In this document: positions 35,881 to 46,256 of the stretch, piece after piece | Position numbering within the stretch: the first letter of the stretch is position 1 | Layout: each line of letters opens with the position of its first letter | From: Arcobacter lacus | Lineage (GTDB): Bacteria > Campylobacterota > Campylobacteria > Campylobacterales > Arcobacteraceae | NCBI RefSeq assembly: GCF_003063295.1 | Contig: NZ_MUXF01000019.1 | Location: forward strand, 305,919 to 369,918 | DNA: 64,000 nucleotides | Direction of reading: 5' to 3' | The notes under the pieces: generated by a model | What the model was told of the DNA's origin: nothing | Seen by the model: the letters and a program-made list of their open reading frames with translations, nothing else | The model's database searches: none | Translations under genes and position numbers: made by a program

Positions 35881-35904
35881 TAAAATTCTTTCCTTTCAAA
35901 ATAA

Positions 35905-36858
35905 TCATATCCACCCTTTTTTCTTAAATATAATAAGTGGAGTAACTGCTGCTAAAATCATAAATGCTATTGAATATAGATATCCATATTCAAAGTGAAG
36001 TTCTGGCATAAAATCAAAATTCATACCATAAATACTTGCTATTAATGTTGGTGGTAAAAAAATAACATTTACAATTGTAAAAATTTTTATAACTTTATTT
36101 TGTTCAATACTCAATAATCCTATAAAAATATTTTGTAAATAATCTAATCTTTCAAAGTTAAAATTCGTATGATCAATCAAAGACCTAATATCTTTTAACA
36201 TAATTGGTAATTCATTCTTATCATCCACAAATTTTTGAGACTTTAATAGAGAATTTAGAATTCTTTGTTTATCTGTTAAGTTTTCTCTAATTTTCATATT
36301 TAAATCTTCAAAAATAGAAATTTTTTCTAAGATATCTTCATCATCATTTGAATAATCTGTAAAAACATGTTTTCTAATTTTTGTAATCTCTTTACTTAAA
36401 TTCTCAATAATATCTGCATCTGCATCAATTCTAATATCTATAATTTGACAAAAGATTGAGTAACCATTTTTAAACTCTCTTGGACTTGTCAATAATTTTT
36501 TTGTAAAAGTATTAAAACTTTGTAATTTTTTATATCTAACAGAGATTAATAATTCACCTTGTAAAATAAAAGATACTGTTTCATTGAATGCTTCTTTTGT
36601 TTCGTTTATTAAGAAATAACTGTTTATTTCTATTCTATTATCTTCTTCCCAATATCGAGAACTCAGCTCAATTTCTTCACTCTCTTGTTTTGTTGGAAAT
36701 TTCATATCAAATAGATTTTCAACAGCTCGTATTTCATCTATTGTAGGAAGAAGCATATCAATCCAAATAACACTATTTTTATCTTCGCCATTATCAATAA
36801 ATTCTACACCTTCAACAACAGTTAATCTATTTCCTTTTTTTACATAACAATTAATCAA
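35905..36858 (-). CDS. corA: CorA-type magnesium/divalent cation transporter
   Basis: A 317-residue CorA protein. A large cytoplasmic domain (about 1-255) with long helices precedes two C-terminal membrane helices. The signature YGMNFDFMPEL at the end of helix 1 contains the invariant Gly-Met-Asn. The short cytosolic end FKKKGWI is also typical. It lies 15 bp after the GspF-like gene on the same strand. Transport of Mg2+ is the usual role; Co2+/Ni2+ is possible. Confidence 0.95.
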   Translation of the reverse strand: MINCYVKKGNRLTVVEGVEFIDNGEDKNSVIWIDMLLPTIDEIRAVENLFDMKFPTKQESEEIELSSRYWEEDNRIEINSYFLINETKEAFNETVSFILQGELLISVRYKKLQSFNTFTKKLLTSPREFKNGYSIFCQIIDIRIDADADIIENLSKEITKIRKHVFTDYSNDDEDILEKISIFEDLNMKIRENLTDKQRILNSLLKSQKFVDDKNELPIMLKDIRSLIDHTNFNFERLDYLQNIFIGLLSIEQNKVIKIFTIVNVIFLPPTLIASIYGMNFDFMPELHFEYGYLYSIAFMILAAVTPLIIFKKKGWI

Positions 36859-36873
36859 AGTTGCTCCTTTTTA

Positions 36874-38061
36874 TTAAATGTTTATCATATTTCCCATATT
36901 CCAAATTGGCATAAATATTGCTAACACTATCCATAAAATCAATCCCATAATAGTAACTAAAAAAATTGGTTGTATCAGCGATATTAAAAAACTCATTTTG
37001 TCATCAAATCTATTTTTATAAATCTTTTTTATTTCATCTACTGTAATAACTAAAGAGTTTGAAATCTCCCCAGTATTTATCAGATTTAAAACAATATCAT
37101 CAAAAAGTTTCGTTTTTGAAAAAGAGTTATTAATACTTTTTCCATTTTGTAATAAATTGTCAATAGTGTATATTTTATCCAATAGGTATTTATTTTTTAA
37201 TAAAAGTTTAGAAGAAATAAAAGCTTTATGAAATTCATAGTTTGATTTTAGCATTATTCCAATCAATAAAAAAAGTCTATAAAGTTGCATATTTAAATAA
37301 ATATCTTTAATTAAAATAATCTTTCTAACCATAAATTTATCAATAAAATATTCAAATTTAGGGTTTTGTTTATAAAAATGAATTATGAAAATTAAAATAA
37401 AACTAAAAAAACAAAAGAAATAAAAAGAGTAATTTACAAAAAAATTTTCAAATACTAATAAAACTTTTGTGGCAAGTGGTAACTCATCTTTTACTTGAAA
37501 AAATATAGTTTTAAATTTCGGAATAACAAAAGTAAATATTGTAATAATTGAGAAAAAAAATGTAATAAATAGAAAAATTGGATAAGAAATAGCTTTATAA
37601 AAATTCTTTTCCAGTTCAGAATTTTCTATTAGAAGTCTACTTAAAGCATTTATATTTAAAACTATATTTCCACTATCTTGAGAATTTTTTAGAAAACTTA
37701 TCACTAAATGGTTTATATTAAACTCTTTTAAATTTTCATCGATTGCTTTTCCACTTGAAAATGAATCTTTTATTATTTGTAATAGTTTTACTATACTTTT
37801 ATCATTTTTATTTTTTATCAAAATATCAAGAGCATCAGAAAAGTTTATATTTGCCTGAAGCATTAAATTTAATTCATAAAAAAGCAAATTTATTTTTTTA
37901 TTATCAATTTTGATTTTTCTTTTAAAATTTATCTTCAAACTTTCTTGTTCTTTTATCTCTAAAATATTTTGAGGCAAATTCTCATTTGTCAAATCTGAAG
38001 TTTTTAAAATCATCTCTTCTACTTTTTCATCTTTTTGATATTTTATTTTGTATTTTTTCAT
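36874..38061 (-). CDS. GspF/PilC-type inner-membrane protein
   Basis: A 395-residue protein with two T2SSF domains, each with a helical cytoplasmic part followed by membrane segments: AISYPIFLFITFFFSIITIF near 160, SFYFFCFFSFILIFIIHFY near 215 and IFLVTIMGLILWIVLAIFMP near the end. Such platform proteins work with a GspE/PilB ATPase to build pseudopili. It is 1 bp downstream of the ATPase gene. No pilin, prepilin peptidase or secretin is in this window. Confidence 0.88.
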   Translation of the reverse strand: MKKYKIKYQKDEKVEEMILKTSDLTNENLPQNILEIKEQESLKINFKRKIKIDNKKINLLFYELNLMLQANINFSDALDILIKNKNDKSIVKLLQIIKDSFSSGKAIDENLKEFNINHLVISFLKNSQDSGNIVLNINALSRLLIENSELEKNFYKAISYPIFLFITFFFSIITIFTFVIPKFKTIFFQVKDELPLATKVLLVFENFFVNYSFYFFCFFSFILIFIIHFYKQNPKFEYFIDKFMVRKIILIKDIYLNMQLYRLFLLIGIMLKSNYEFHKAFISSKLLLKNKYLLDKIYTIDNLLQNGKSINNSFSKTKLFDDIVLNLINTGEISNSLVITVDEIKKIYKNRFDDKMSFLISLIQPIFLVTIMGLILWIVLAIFMPIWNMGNMINI

Positions 38062-38062
38062 T

Positions 38063-39424
38063 TTAGTAAGTAACCACTTTATAAATTTCTTCGATTGAAG
38101 TTAAATTTTTATTTACTTTTAATTTTCCATCATCCAATAAAGTTTGATAATTTATACTTTTTAAATACTCTTTAAATTCATTTATATCAGCTTTTTTGAA
38201 TATTAAAGATGAAATCTTCTCATCAACTTTTAAAATCTCTGCAATACTTGACCTATCATAATATTTTGTATAATTACATTTTTCACAACCATTTGCACTA
38301 CAAAATTTACAATAATTTAAAACTAATCTTTGAGCCATTATAAGTTTTAAAGTAGTTGAAATCAAAAATGGATCTGCTTGTAAATCAATAAGTCTAGTTA
38401 TAGTTTCAACTGCACTATTACTGTGAATACTTGCTAATACTAAATGTCCAGTTAATGAAGCTTGTAAAGCAATATCAAGCGAAAATCTATCTCTTATTTC
38501 TCCAATAAATATTATATCTGGGTCTTGTCTTAATATATTTTTTAAAACAACTTCAAAACTAAGCCCAATTTTTGGATTGATTGGAACTTGATTTATACTT
38601 TCTATTTTATATTCAACTGGGTCTTCAACAGTAATTATCTTCTTATCTTCACAATTTAACTCTTTTAAAATTGAATATAAAGTTGTAGTTTTTCCACTTC
38701 CTGTTGGACCACTTATTAAAATCAAACCTTGAGTTAATTTTAAGCTTTCTTTTAATTTATGTAATAAACTTTGAGTTAAACCTAAAGTTAAAAGATTTTT
38801 ATCTATATTTTTATTATCTAAAATTCGTAAAACTATTGATTCAGCTTCAAGTGTTGGCATCGTTGAAACTCTAAAATCATACTTTTTATCTTCTATATTT
38901 AAAGAATAACGTCCATCTTGTGGAAGCCTTATTTGTGTCATATCTAAATTTGAAATTAATTTAATATATGAAGAGATAGATTTAAAAAACTCTTTTTCAA
39001 AAGTAAAAAATATCTTTAATCGACCATCAACTCTAAATTTAAATAAAACTAAGTTTTTATACATTTCAATATGAATATCACTCGTTCTTAAATATATTGA
39101 AAATAAAGTTAATTCATTTAAAAACTCTTCAATATATTTTTCATCAGTTTTTTGGAAAATGGATTTTGAAGCTATTTTATAAAGATATATTTTTTTATCT
39201 AAATTACTTAATAAAAATAAAATATCAAGTTCATCAGCTTCAACAAAACTGATAAGTTTTGAAAACTTTTCTTTTATATTAGATAAATCTGAATTTTTAC
39301 AAACAGCCACTTTTAAAGAGATACTATCTTCACAAATAGGCACGATTTTGTTATTGATAAAATACTCTTTGTCATACTTTTCAAATAAAGAAAAATCAAT
39401 TAAAATTTTTAAAATATTCTCCAT
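38063..39424 (-). CDS. GspE/PilB-type secretion ATPase
   Basis: A 453-residue type II secretion/type IV pilus extension ATPase. Motifs: Walker A ILISGPTGSGKTTTLYS, Asp box EDPVEYKIESINQV, Walker B-like ILRQDPDIIFIGEIRDR, His box GHLVLASIHSNSA, and a C-terminal zinc module (CKFCSANGCEKC). The N-terminal N1 domain is shortened relative to PilB. The ATG follows GGAAG by 6 nt and overlaps the upstream bitopic gene by 29 bp. It is probably translationally coupled. Confidence 0.9.
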   Translation of the reverse strand: MENILKILIDFSLFEKYDKEYFINNKIVPICEDSISLKVAVCKNSDLSNIKEKFSKLISFVEADELDILFLLSNLDKKIYLYKIASKSIFQKTDEKYIEEFLNELTLFSIYLRTSDIHIEMYKNLVLFKFRVDGRLKIFFTFEKEFFKSISSYIKLISNLDMTQIRLPQDGRYSLNIEDKKYDFRVSTMPTLEAESIVLRILDNKNIDKNLLTLGLTQSLLHKLKESLKLTQGLILISGPTGSGKTTTLYSILKELNCEDKKIITVEDPVEYKIESINQVPINPKIGLSFEVVLKNILRQDPDIIFIGEIRDRFSLDIALQASLTGHLVLASIHSNSAVETITRLIDLQADPFLISTTLKLIMAQRLVLNYCKFCSANGCEKCNYTKYYDRSSIAEILKVDEKISSLIFKKADINEFKEYLKSINYQTLLDDGKLKVNKNLTSIEEIYKVVTY

Positions 39425-40106
39425 GATCTACTTCCAATTTTATTTTTTCAGTTTCGCTTTCTAAAATTACAAAATACATTTCTAATTCGACCAGTTTATA
39501 ACCATCTATCTCTTCATTTTGTTCAATCCAATTTCCATTTATTAAAGCATATTTATCAATAATTGCATTTATTTCAAACTTTTTATTTTCTATTATTTCT
39601 TTTTCTTTAGAAATTTTGTTTAGAGCATCATCTTCAACTTTTAACTCCAGTTCATTTTCATTTTTTAATTGCTTGAAATAGAACTTCTCAAAACTAATTT
39701 TTAAATCAAAGAAATAGTAACCATTTTCATCTTTTTTATATAAAAGCAGACTTTGCACTTTAGAAAAATTATTTAAATTTTCTATTTGTTTTAAATAGTT
39801 TTCTAAAACAATTATTTTTGATTTTCCTTTTAAAAGAATCGATTCTTTATCTTTTTCATTTGTTAAAATAGTTATTTGATTTTTATTTGCTAAATTCTCT
39901 AAAGAACTTAAAACTTCAAGATATGAACCTTCAAATTTTTTATTTGAAATTTCATAAAAACTATTTTTTGTAGAAATCATCTCTTCTTGTTTCTCTTCAA
40001 AAGTATAAAAAGAAATAAGCAATAATAGTAATAAAGGAAGTAAATAAAGCTCGATTTTTGTTTTTGTTTGGCTATTTATAAATTTATCATTCAAAAATTT
40101 TAGCAT
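39396..40106 (-). CDS. bitopic protein of the GspE/F operon, PilO/GspM-like by position
   Basis: Family not recognised with certainty. The 236-residue protein has a short cytoplasmic N-terminus, one membrane helix (IELYLLPLLLLLLISFY), then a periplasmic domain rich in Glu/Lys/Asn with beta strands (YYFFDLKISFEKFYF). This is the topology of PilO or GspM. The ATG at 40106 has GAGG 9 nt upstream; an earlier ATG at 40121 is possible. It overlaps both neighbouring genes, so the four genes 40965-36874 act as one unit. Confidence 0.65.
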   Translation of the reverse strand: MLKFLNDKFINSQTKTKIELYLLPLLLLLLISFYTFEEKQEEMISTKNSFYEISNKKFEGSYLEVLSSLENLANKNQITILTNEKDKESILLKGKSKIIVLENYLKQIENLNNFSKVQSLLLYKKDENGYYFFDLKISFEKFYFKQLKNENELELKVEDDALNKISKEKEIIENKKFEINAIIDKYALINGNWIEQNEEIDGYKLVELEMYFVILESETEKIKLEVDHGEYFKNFN

Positions 40107-40965
40107 CAATAACAGCCTCATAAAGATTTGAATTTTCCAAAAGATTTATAGATGAAAAAGTTATATTTTTATTGTTTTTTTCTAAAAATTGATATAAATC
40201 CTCTTTTTTGCTTGAAGTTAAAATAAGCTTCAATCTATTTTGTTTAAACTCTAAAGATTGTAAATCTAAACTATTTGTATTTATATCTTGAATAATCAAA
40301 TCAAGTTTTTCTTGAAAACTTTGAAATTTATATTTATGTTTTAAAATATCAATATTTATCTCTTCTTTGTTTTCTATTTGTTCAATCTTTTCTTCATTTG
40401 AAAAGATAAAAAATGAAAAAATCAATATGATAAATAGATAAAAAACAAAAAAGACAAAACCATAATCTTGATTCAAATTTAGAAAAGATAAATTTTGTTT
40501 TATATTTTTTTCTAAATAACTATTTTTTAGTTTTTCAATTTCATTTTTATCAATTTGTTTAAAATTATCTATATTTATTTGAAATTTTTTATTTAAAAAC
40601 TCGATGAGTTCATCTTTTTGTATAATTTGGTTTAGCTTTTGATAATAGTAGATTTTAGAATTTTTATATAAACAAAAAAAATCTTCACTCAAGTATAAAT
40701 CGACTTTTCCAAACTCTTCTTTATTTTCATAAAATTGTTCAAAAACTTGAAATTCAAAAAAATCATACTTTTCATTTAAGATAAAGATTTGGTATTTTTT
40801 TAGTTCTTTTATATAAATTAGAAAAATTTTATCATTTTTATTTGTAGTTATATTTTTTAGTTTAAAGTTAGTATAAATAAAGTTTTTTAGGTTTTTGTTA
40901 TCAATTTTCTCAGAGACTTCAATCTCAAGTAAAGTTAATTTTTCTTGTAGGAGAATATTCTTCAT
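40087..40965 (-). CDS. bitopic protein of the GspE/F operon, PilN/GspL-like by position
   Basis: Family not recognised with certainty. A 292-residue protein: about 170 cytoplasmic residues with very high Lys/Phe/Tyr/Asn content, one membrane helix (FVFFVFYLFIILIFSFFIF near 165-185), then a periplasmic coiled coil and small alpha/beta domain (RLKLILTSSKKEDLYQFLEK). The layout resembles fused PilM-PilN or GspL. It is the first gene of the reduced secretion/pilus operon and overlaps the next gene by 20-35 bp. Confidence 0.6.
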   Translation of the reverse strand: MKNILLQEKLTLLEIEVSEKIDNKNLKNFIYTNFKLKNITTNKNDKIFLIYIKELKKYQIFILNEKYDFFEFQVFEQFYENKEEFGKVDLYLSEDFFCLYKNSKIYYYQKLNQIIQKDELIEFLNKKFQINIDNFKQIDKNEIEKLKNSYLEKNIKQNLSFLNLNQDYGFVFFVFYLFIILIFSFFIFSNEEKIEQIENKEEINIDILKHKYKFQSFQEKLDLIIQDINTNSLDLQSLEFKQNRLKLILTSSKKEDLYQFLEKNNKNITFSSINLLENSNLYEAVIDAKIFE

Positions 40966-41037
40966 TTAAAGCCTCATTTTTAACTTTAATAATTATTATC
41001 AAAGTATATAAAAATGTGGCTTAATTTTGAAATTTTA

Positions 41038-41922
41038 TTATAAGTTTACGTCATATCCTAGAGCTTTTAAGCCCTCTTTGTCTTTTGTCCAGCCTTTTTT
41101 GATTGAAACAAAAAGTTCTAAAAAGCATTTTTTACCAGTAAGCTTTTCTATTTTCATTCTGGCATCTCTTCCAATTCTCTTAATTGCAGTTGCACCTTTC
41201 CCTATAATCATACCTTTTTGAGTATCTTTTTGTACAATTATCGTAGCTTTTATCACATCTACATTTGGTTTTTCTTCAACTTTATTTACTATAACATCTG
41301 CTTCATAAGGAATTTCATCACTAATATTTTCAAAAATTGATTCTCGTATAAACTCTTTGAAAATATCTCTTAAATGTTCAGTTGTCATAATCTCTGGGTC
41401 ATATAAATATGGATGTTCTGGTAAGTATTTTACAACTTCACCTAAAATATCAGCTTTTTTTGTAGCTTTTTTAATAGATACAGGAATAATAGCCTCATAT
41501 TTATCATTATATTTTTCATACTCTTTTAACTTTTCCATAAGTTCATTATTATTTATAAAGTCTATTTTTGTAAGAAGTAAGATATGTTTTACATTTTTTT
41601 TGTTTTTTTCTAAAAAGTCTTCATAATAACTTATTTTATCAGTAACTGGTGCAAGATATAAAATCAAATCACAATCACCCATAGCTTTTAATGCTTCATC
41701 TAACATAAACTGATTTAAAAGTTTTTCTGTTTCATGAATTCCTGGTGTGTCTATAAAGATAACTTGGTCATCTTCATGCATAACTATTATGTTTGATCTT
41801 TTTCTTGTAGCATTTGCCTTGTGTGAAACCATTGCTATTTTTTCACCAACAAGCCAATTTAGAAGAGAACTTTTACCTGCATTTGGTCGTCCTACAACTG
41901 AAACATATCCGCATTTTGTCAT
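41038..41922 (-). CDS. era: GTPase Era
   Basis: Era binds 16S rRNA and helps assemble the 30S subunit. The 294-residue protein has the G domain (G1 GRPNAGKSSL, G3 DTPGIHETE, G4 LTKIDF) and a C-terminal KH domain with the Era motif VQKDTQKGMIIGKGATAIKR. Normal length. The ATG lies 55 bp downstream of comM on the same strand with AAAAGG upstream. Confidence 0.97.
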   Translation of the reverse strand: MTKCGYVSVVGRPNAGKSSLLNWLVGEKIAMVSHKANATRKRSNIIVMHEDDQVIFIDTPGIHETEKLLNQFMLDEALKAMGDCDLILYLAPVTDKISYYEDFLEKNKKNVKHILLLTKIDFINNNELMEKLKEYEKYNDKYEAIIPVSIKKATKKADILGEVVKYLPEHPYLYDPEIMTTEHLRDIFKEFIRESIFENISDEIPYEADVIVNKVEEKPNVDVIKATIIVQKDTQKGMIIGKGATAIKRIGRDARMKIEKLTGKKCFLELFVSIKKGWTKDKEGLKALGYDVNL

Positions 41923-41977
41923 TATTTGCCTTTTATATAATAAATGACCGTAATAGTAACATAATTTTTATAAGGCT

Positions 41978-43483
41978 TTATCTTCTTCTAAAATTCAAAC
42001 TCTTTAATAAATCACTTTTAGTGATAATATCATTATCATTTAAATCAGCAATAGTTCGTGCTACTTTTAAAACTTTATTTATACTTCTAAATGACAAACT
42101 ATAATTTAGCCTTGCTTTTTCTAAAATTTCACTACTTTCATTATCTAAAAGACAATATTTTTTTATATCCTCATCACTTAGTTTTCCATTTAACTCTTTT
42201 TGTCCCCTACTTTTTTGTTTGATAAAAGCTTTTATTACATTTTGATGAAGTTCAGTCGAACTTACGATATTTTTATTATCATTAAAACTATCGTTCATCA
42301 CTAAATACAAGTCGATTCTATCTAAAAATGGTTCACTAAGACGATTTTTATATCTTTGTATTTCTACTTCACTACATCTACACTCTTTTACACTTGAAAG
42401 AAGATTACCGCAAGGACAAGGATTTAAAGCTGCAACAAAAATAAATTTTGTTTCATAAAGCACTTTACTATTTACTCTTGAGATTAATATTTTATTATCT
42501 TCAAGAGGTTCTCTAAGTGCTTCTAAAATATTATTTGGAAAATGTGGCAACTCATCGAAAAATAAAACGCCATTGTTACTAAGTGCAACTTCGCCCATTT
42601 TTGAGTTTGTTCCACCCAATATTGATGATTTTGTTGCTGTATGATGAGGATTTCTAAAAGCTCTTATTGGTGAAAAATCTATATCTTTAAAATCAAGTGC
42701 TTGAAGCTTTGCTTTTTCTAAGATTTCTTCAAGACTCATAGGAGATAAAATATATTGTAATCTTTTTGATATCATAGACTTCCCACAACCAGGGCTTCCT
42801 TCCATAATAAAATTATGGTTTCCAGCTGCACAAATCATAGCTGCATATTTAGCCATATCTTGTCCTAAAACATCACTAAAATCTTCTACATACTTTGTGT
42901 CATAAAAGTACTTTTCACCATTTATTTCTAAAGTTTTATATAAAGAAAACTCTTTTTTATATAAATATTCATCTTTTAAATTTGATTTTAGAAATTCTAT
43001 TGCATTATTCAAATCTTTCACTACATATATATCTATATTTGGAATATTGGCAAGTTTTTTTGCACTATTTTCACAAACTACAACTTTATTAATTAGTTTT
43101 TGTTTTGCTAAAGATAGTACCATTGGAAAAATAAGATTTGTATCTTTTATCTTTCCATCAAGAGATAACTCTCCAAAAAAATAAAAATCATCAAAGTTTA
43201 CTTTTTTGTCATCATAAAAAGCTATTTGCAAAGCAATAGCTAAATCAAAATGTGAACCTTTTTTATTTAACTCAGTTGGTGATAAATTTATAGTAATTTT
43301 CATAGGTGGAAATTTAAAATCATTTACCAATAAAGCTGATTTAACTCTATCTCTTGATTCGCTAATACTTGTACTTATCATGCCTACAATTGTAAAGCTT
43401 GGAAGTCCTCTTGTAAAAGTTGATTCAACATCAATGCTAATAGCATCAATTGTATCCATGGAAGCAGATTTTATAATCTTCAT
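41978..43483 (-). CDS. comM: YifB/ComM-type Mg chelatase-like AAA+ protein
   Basis: A 501-residue member of the ComM family. An N-terminal LonC-like domain (IDVESTFTRGLPSFTIVG, NLSPTELNKKGSHFDLAIAL) precedes an AAA+ domain with Walker A EGSPGCGKSM and FRNPHHTATKSSILGG, and a C-terminal Mg_chelatase_C domain (SFRSINKVLKVARTIADL). In Vibrio, ComM is a helicase that promotes branch migration in natural transformation. It precedes era on the same strand. Confidence 0.92.
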   Translation of the reverse strand: MKIIKSASMDTIDAISIDVESTFTRGLPSFTIVGMISTSISESRDRVKSALLVNDFKFPPMKITINLSPTELNKKGSHFDLAIALQIAFYDDKKVNFDDFYFFGELSLDGKIKDTNLIFPMVLSLAKQKLINKVVVCENSAKKLANIPNIDIYVVKDLNNAIEFLKSNLKDEYLYKKEFSLYKTLEINGEKYFYDTKYVEDFSDVLGQDMAKYAAMICAAGNHNFIMEGSPGCGKSMISKRLQYILSPMSLEEILEKAKLQALDFKDIDFSPIRAFRNPHHTATKSSILGGTNSKMGEVALSNNGVLFFDELPHFPNNILEALREPLEDNKILISRVNSKVLYETKFIFVAALNPCPCGNLLSSVKECRCSEVEIQRYKNRLSEPFLDRIDLYLVMNDSFNDNKNIVSSTELHQNVIKAFIKQKSRGQKELNGKLSDEDIKKYCLLDNESSEILEKARLNYSLSFRSINKVLKVARTIADLNDNDIITKSDLLKSLNFRRR

Positions 43484-43600
43484 TTTGTTCCTCTTTCATA
43501 AATAATATTATAAAGTTTTTATTTTGGGCAAATAATTTAAAAATTTATGATATAATTTATTTGCTTTGCAAACTCATTTTTTATACATAAGGAAATAAAT

Positions 43601-45388
43601 ATGTCAACAAGTAAAAAATTACTCATAAATCTATTTTTTAATGTAATAAGTTTGATTCTTATTATATTTATTTCTTTTTATATTGCAAATAAAAATATAA
43701 ATCTTTTGATAAAAAAAGATTTAGAAAATGTTGCATTATCAATAGATAGTCTAATCTCCATTTTTGCAGAAAATGATTCAAAAGGTTGGCAAGATAATAA
43801 GTTTAAAGAAGCAATTAAAAAAATAAAAATTGGAAAAAGTGGATATATATACTTTGTTGATGACAAAGGAACTCTAACAATTCATCCAACAGTTGAAGGC
43901 AAAAATCTAGGAAATGAAGATTTTATACAAAAAATTGTTTCAGACAAATCTAGTGGAATAATCGAATATTATACAGATGTTACAAAACAGGATAAAATAA
44001 TTTTTTATAAGTATATTCCAAAATGGAATATGTGGTTAGTTCCTGGAATAAATAAAGCTGACTATTTAGAAAGTATATATTCTGAATTTTTTTATAATAT
44101 TGTTCTTTTGGGAGTTTTATTAGTATTTATACAAATTATTCTTTACTTTATTATTGCAAGAGGAATAACAAAAAATATAGATAAATTTATCACTTATTTT
44201 AAAGAATTTTTAGACTTTATAACATACAAGCAAAATCAAATAGAAAAAGTCGAAACTAATGGAAATAATGAGTTCTCTCAAATGACTCATCAAATAAACT
44301 TAGTTATTGATAAATTTGATGGTAGATTCAAAGATGATATGAAAGTTATTGGAGAAAGTGTTTTAATATTTGATAAATTAAAAAAAGGTATTTATAATTG
44401 TAGAATAAGATCAAATACAACAAATCCAATGATAAATACTTTAAAAGTTACTATAAATGAAACTATTGATTACTTAGAAACATATATGAGAGAAATAGAA
44501 AAAGTATTAGTTTCATACACAAGTAATGATTATAAAAATAGAATAAATATCTCAAAAGAGATAGCAAATCCATCAAGATTATTAAAAGTTATGGAAAGTG
44601 TAAATACTTTAGGTGAAGCTTTAGGTAATGCGGCTAAACAAAATTTATCAAATGGTGAACAACTAGAAAACAATTCAACTATTATGAAATCTTCTATGCA
44701 AAAACTTGCACAAAAAGCAAATGAACAATCTACTAGCTTAGAGCAAACAGCAACTGCTGTAGAACAGATATCATCTATTACAAGAAATAATACTCAAAAT
44801 GCTCAAAAAATGTCATCTTTAGGTGAAACTGTAAAATCGGCTGCTCAAACTGGTTATGGTTTGGCTGATAAAACTACTTTATCAATGGACGAAATAAATC
44901 AAAAAGTATCAGCCATAAATGAAGCTATAAGTATAATTGACCAAATAGCATTTCAAACAAATATTCTTTCACTTAATGCTGCTGTTGAAGCAGCAACAGC
45001 AGGAGAAGCTGGAAAAGGATTTGCAGTTGTTGCACAAGAGGTAAGAAATCTTGCAAATAAAAGTTCTGAAGCAGCAAATGAAATTAAAGTATTGGTTGAA
45101 TCTGCAACTTTAAAAGCAAATGAAGGGAAAGATATAGCACAAGAAATGCAAAATGGATATAAAAGTCTTCATACTCATATTACTGAAACATTAACTATTA
45201 TCGAAGATGTAAGCATTGCAGCAAAAGAACAAATGAGAGGAATAGAACAAGTTAGTGACATAATTGTAACTTTAAATAAAATAACTAAAGAAAATGAAAA
45301 TGAAACTATTCAAGTTACCTCTATCGCAACCGAAGTTTCAGCAATGGCTTATGAAGTTGTAGAAGATGCAAAAAATAAACAATTTTGA
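43601..45388 (+). CDS. methyl-accepting chemotaxis protein with periplasmic Cache domain
   Basis: A 595-residue chemoreceptor. First membrane helix at about 8-28 ([19 protein letters not shown]), then a periplasmic Cache-type domain ([28 protein letters not shown]), a second helix near 165-185, a HAMP-like region and a cytoplasmic signalling domain. The hairpin tip reads [20 protein letters not shown], then [17 protein letters not shown]. Ligand unknown; Cache domains of this kind often bind small carboxylates. A small PAS protein gene follows 16 bp downstream and was probably selected together with it. Confidence 0.93.
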   Translation: MSTSKKLLINLFFNVISLILIIFISFYIANKNINLLIKKDLENVALSIDSLISIFAENDSKGWQDNKFKEAIKKIKIGKSGYIYFVDDKGTLTIHPTVEGKNLGNEDFIQKIVSDKSSGIIEYYTDVTKQDKIIFYKYIPKWNMWLVPGINKADYLESIYSEFFYNIVLLGVLLVFIQIILYFIIARGITKNIDKFITYFKEFLDFITYKQNQIEKVETNGNNEFSQMTHQINLVIDKFDGRFKDDMKVIGESVLIFDKLKKGIYNCRIRSNTTNPMINTLKVTINETIDYLETYMREIEKVLVSYTSNDYKNRINISKEIANPSRLLKVMESVNTLGEALGNAAKQNLSNGEQLENNSTIMKSSMQKLAQKANEQSTSLEQTATAVEQISSITRNNTQNAQKMSSLGETVKSAAQTGYGLADKTTLSMDEINQKVSAINEAISIIDQIAFQTNILSLNAAVEAATAGEAGKGFAVVAQEVRNLANKSSEAANEIKVLVESATLKANEGKDIAQEMQNGYKSLHTHITETLTIIEDVSIAAKEQMRGIEQVSDIIVTLNKITKENENETIQVTSIATEVSAMAYEVVEDAKNKQF

Positions 45389-45404
45389 TAAAAGGATTCA
45401 AATA

Positions 45405-45806
45405 ATGAGTGAAAAAGAGATAGTATTAGACGATTATGCATTTTTAGTTAGCGAAACTGATGAAAAAGGTAATATAGTTTTTGCTAATAGCCATTTTTGC
45501 AAAATGTGTGAATACTCTTTAGATGAAATGATTGGAAAACCTCATAATATAATAAGACATCCTGATATGCCTAAAACTGCATTTAAATCATTATGGGATA
45601 CTATAAAAAAAGGTAATATTTGGACGGGATATGTAAAAAATGCTACAAAAACAGGTGGATACTATTGGGTATTTGCTACTGTTTATCCTTTTGCTTCTTG
45701 TGACGGTTCAAATAGTTATTTATCTTGTAGAAGAAAAGCTTCAATTGAAGAAATTGAAAAAGCTGAAAAATTATACAAAACATGGAAAGAAGAAGAAAAG
45801 CAATAA
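45405..45806 (+). CDS. single-domain PAS protein, Aer-like
   Basis: A 133-residue cytoplasmic PAS protein of the Aer type (NIVFANSHFCKMCEYSLDEM, GKPHNIIRHPDMPKTAFKSL, WDTIKKGNIWTGYVKNATK). In the Campylobacter CetA/CetB energy-taxis pair, a separate PAS protein signals to a chemoreceptor. This gene, 16 bp after a chemoreceptor gene, may work similarly, although the partner here has its own Cache domain. FAD binding is typical of Aer-like PAS domains but not proven. The ATG at 45405 has AAAGGA upstream. Confidence 0.85.
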   Translation: MSEKEIVLDDYAFLVSETDEKGNIVFANSHFCKMCEYSLDEMIGKPHNIIRHPDMPKTAFKSLWDTIKKGNIWTGYVKNATKTGGYYWVFATVYPFASCDGSNSYLSCRRKASIEEIEKAEKLYKTWKEEEKQ

Positions 45807-45877
45807 AACTTTTATTTCCTCTACTTCTTTTTTAAACTTTAAAAGCTATAATACTCAAAAATTTTAGGAACTATTTT

Positions 45878-46252
45878 ATGTCATCACTTATGAATTGCCC
45901 AGAATGTAATCATAAAATTTTATCAAGATTAGGAACAATTTGTCCAAATTGTGGTTACACTGTTGGTTATTTTAATGGAACTCCAAAAAGAAAAAAGTAT
46001 GGTAAATTTTTTGCTTTAACTGTTTTTTCTCCATTTATATCTTTTGTAACAATACTATTTACTCAAATAAACAAATACAGTATGATAGTAGGAATTGCGG
46101 TCTTTTTTTATTTAGCAATAAAATCTTGTCCAATTTTATTTAAAGATATTTTTTTAACAAAATTTGAAAAAATATTTTTTTGGTTTGTTTGGATTTTAGT
46201 AAATAGTTTAATATTTACTCTTATTTTTAATATTTTAAGAAAAGGGTTTTAA
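45878..46252 (+). CDS. zinc-ribbon membrane protein, hypothetical
   Basis: A 124-residue protein. It starts with a zinc ribbon (MNCPECNHKIL, then GTICPNCGYTVG: two CxxC pairs) followed by three predicted membrane helices (LTVFSPFISFVTILF, MIVGIAVFFYLAI, FFWFVWILVNSLIFTLIF). Function unknown. It is a single gene ending 4 bp before the convergent def stop. Confidence 0.7.
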   Translation: MSSLMNCPECNHKILSRLGTICPNCGYTVGYFNGTPKRKKYGKFFALTVFSPFISFVTILFTQINKYSMIVGIAVFFYLAIKSCPILFKDIFLTKFEKIFFWFVWILVNSLIFTLIFNILRKGF

Positions 46253-46256
46253 GAGA

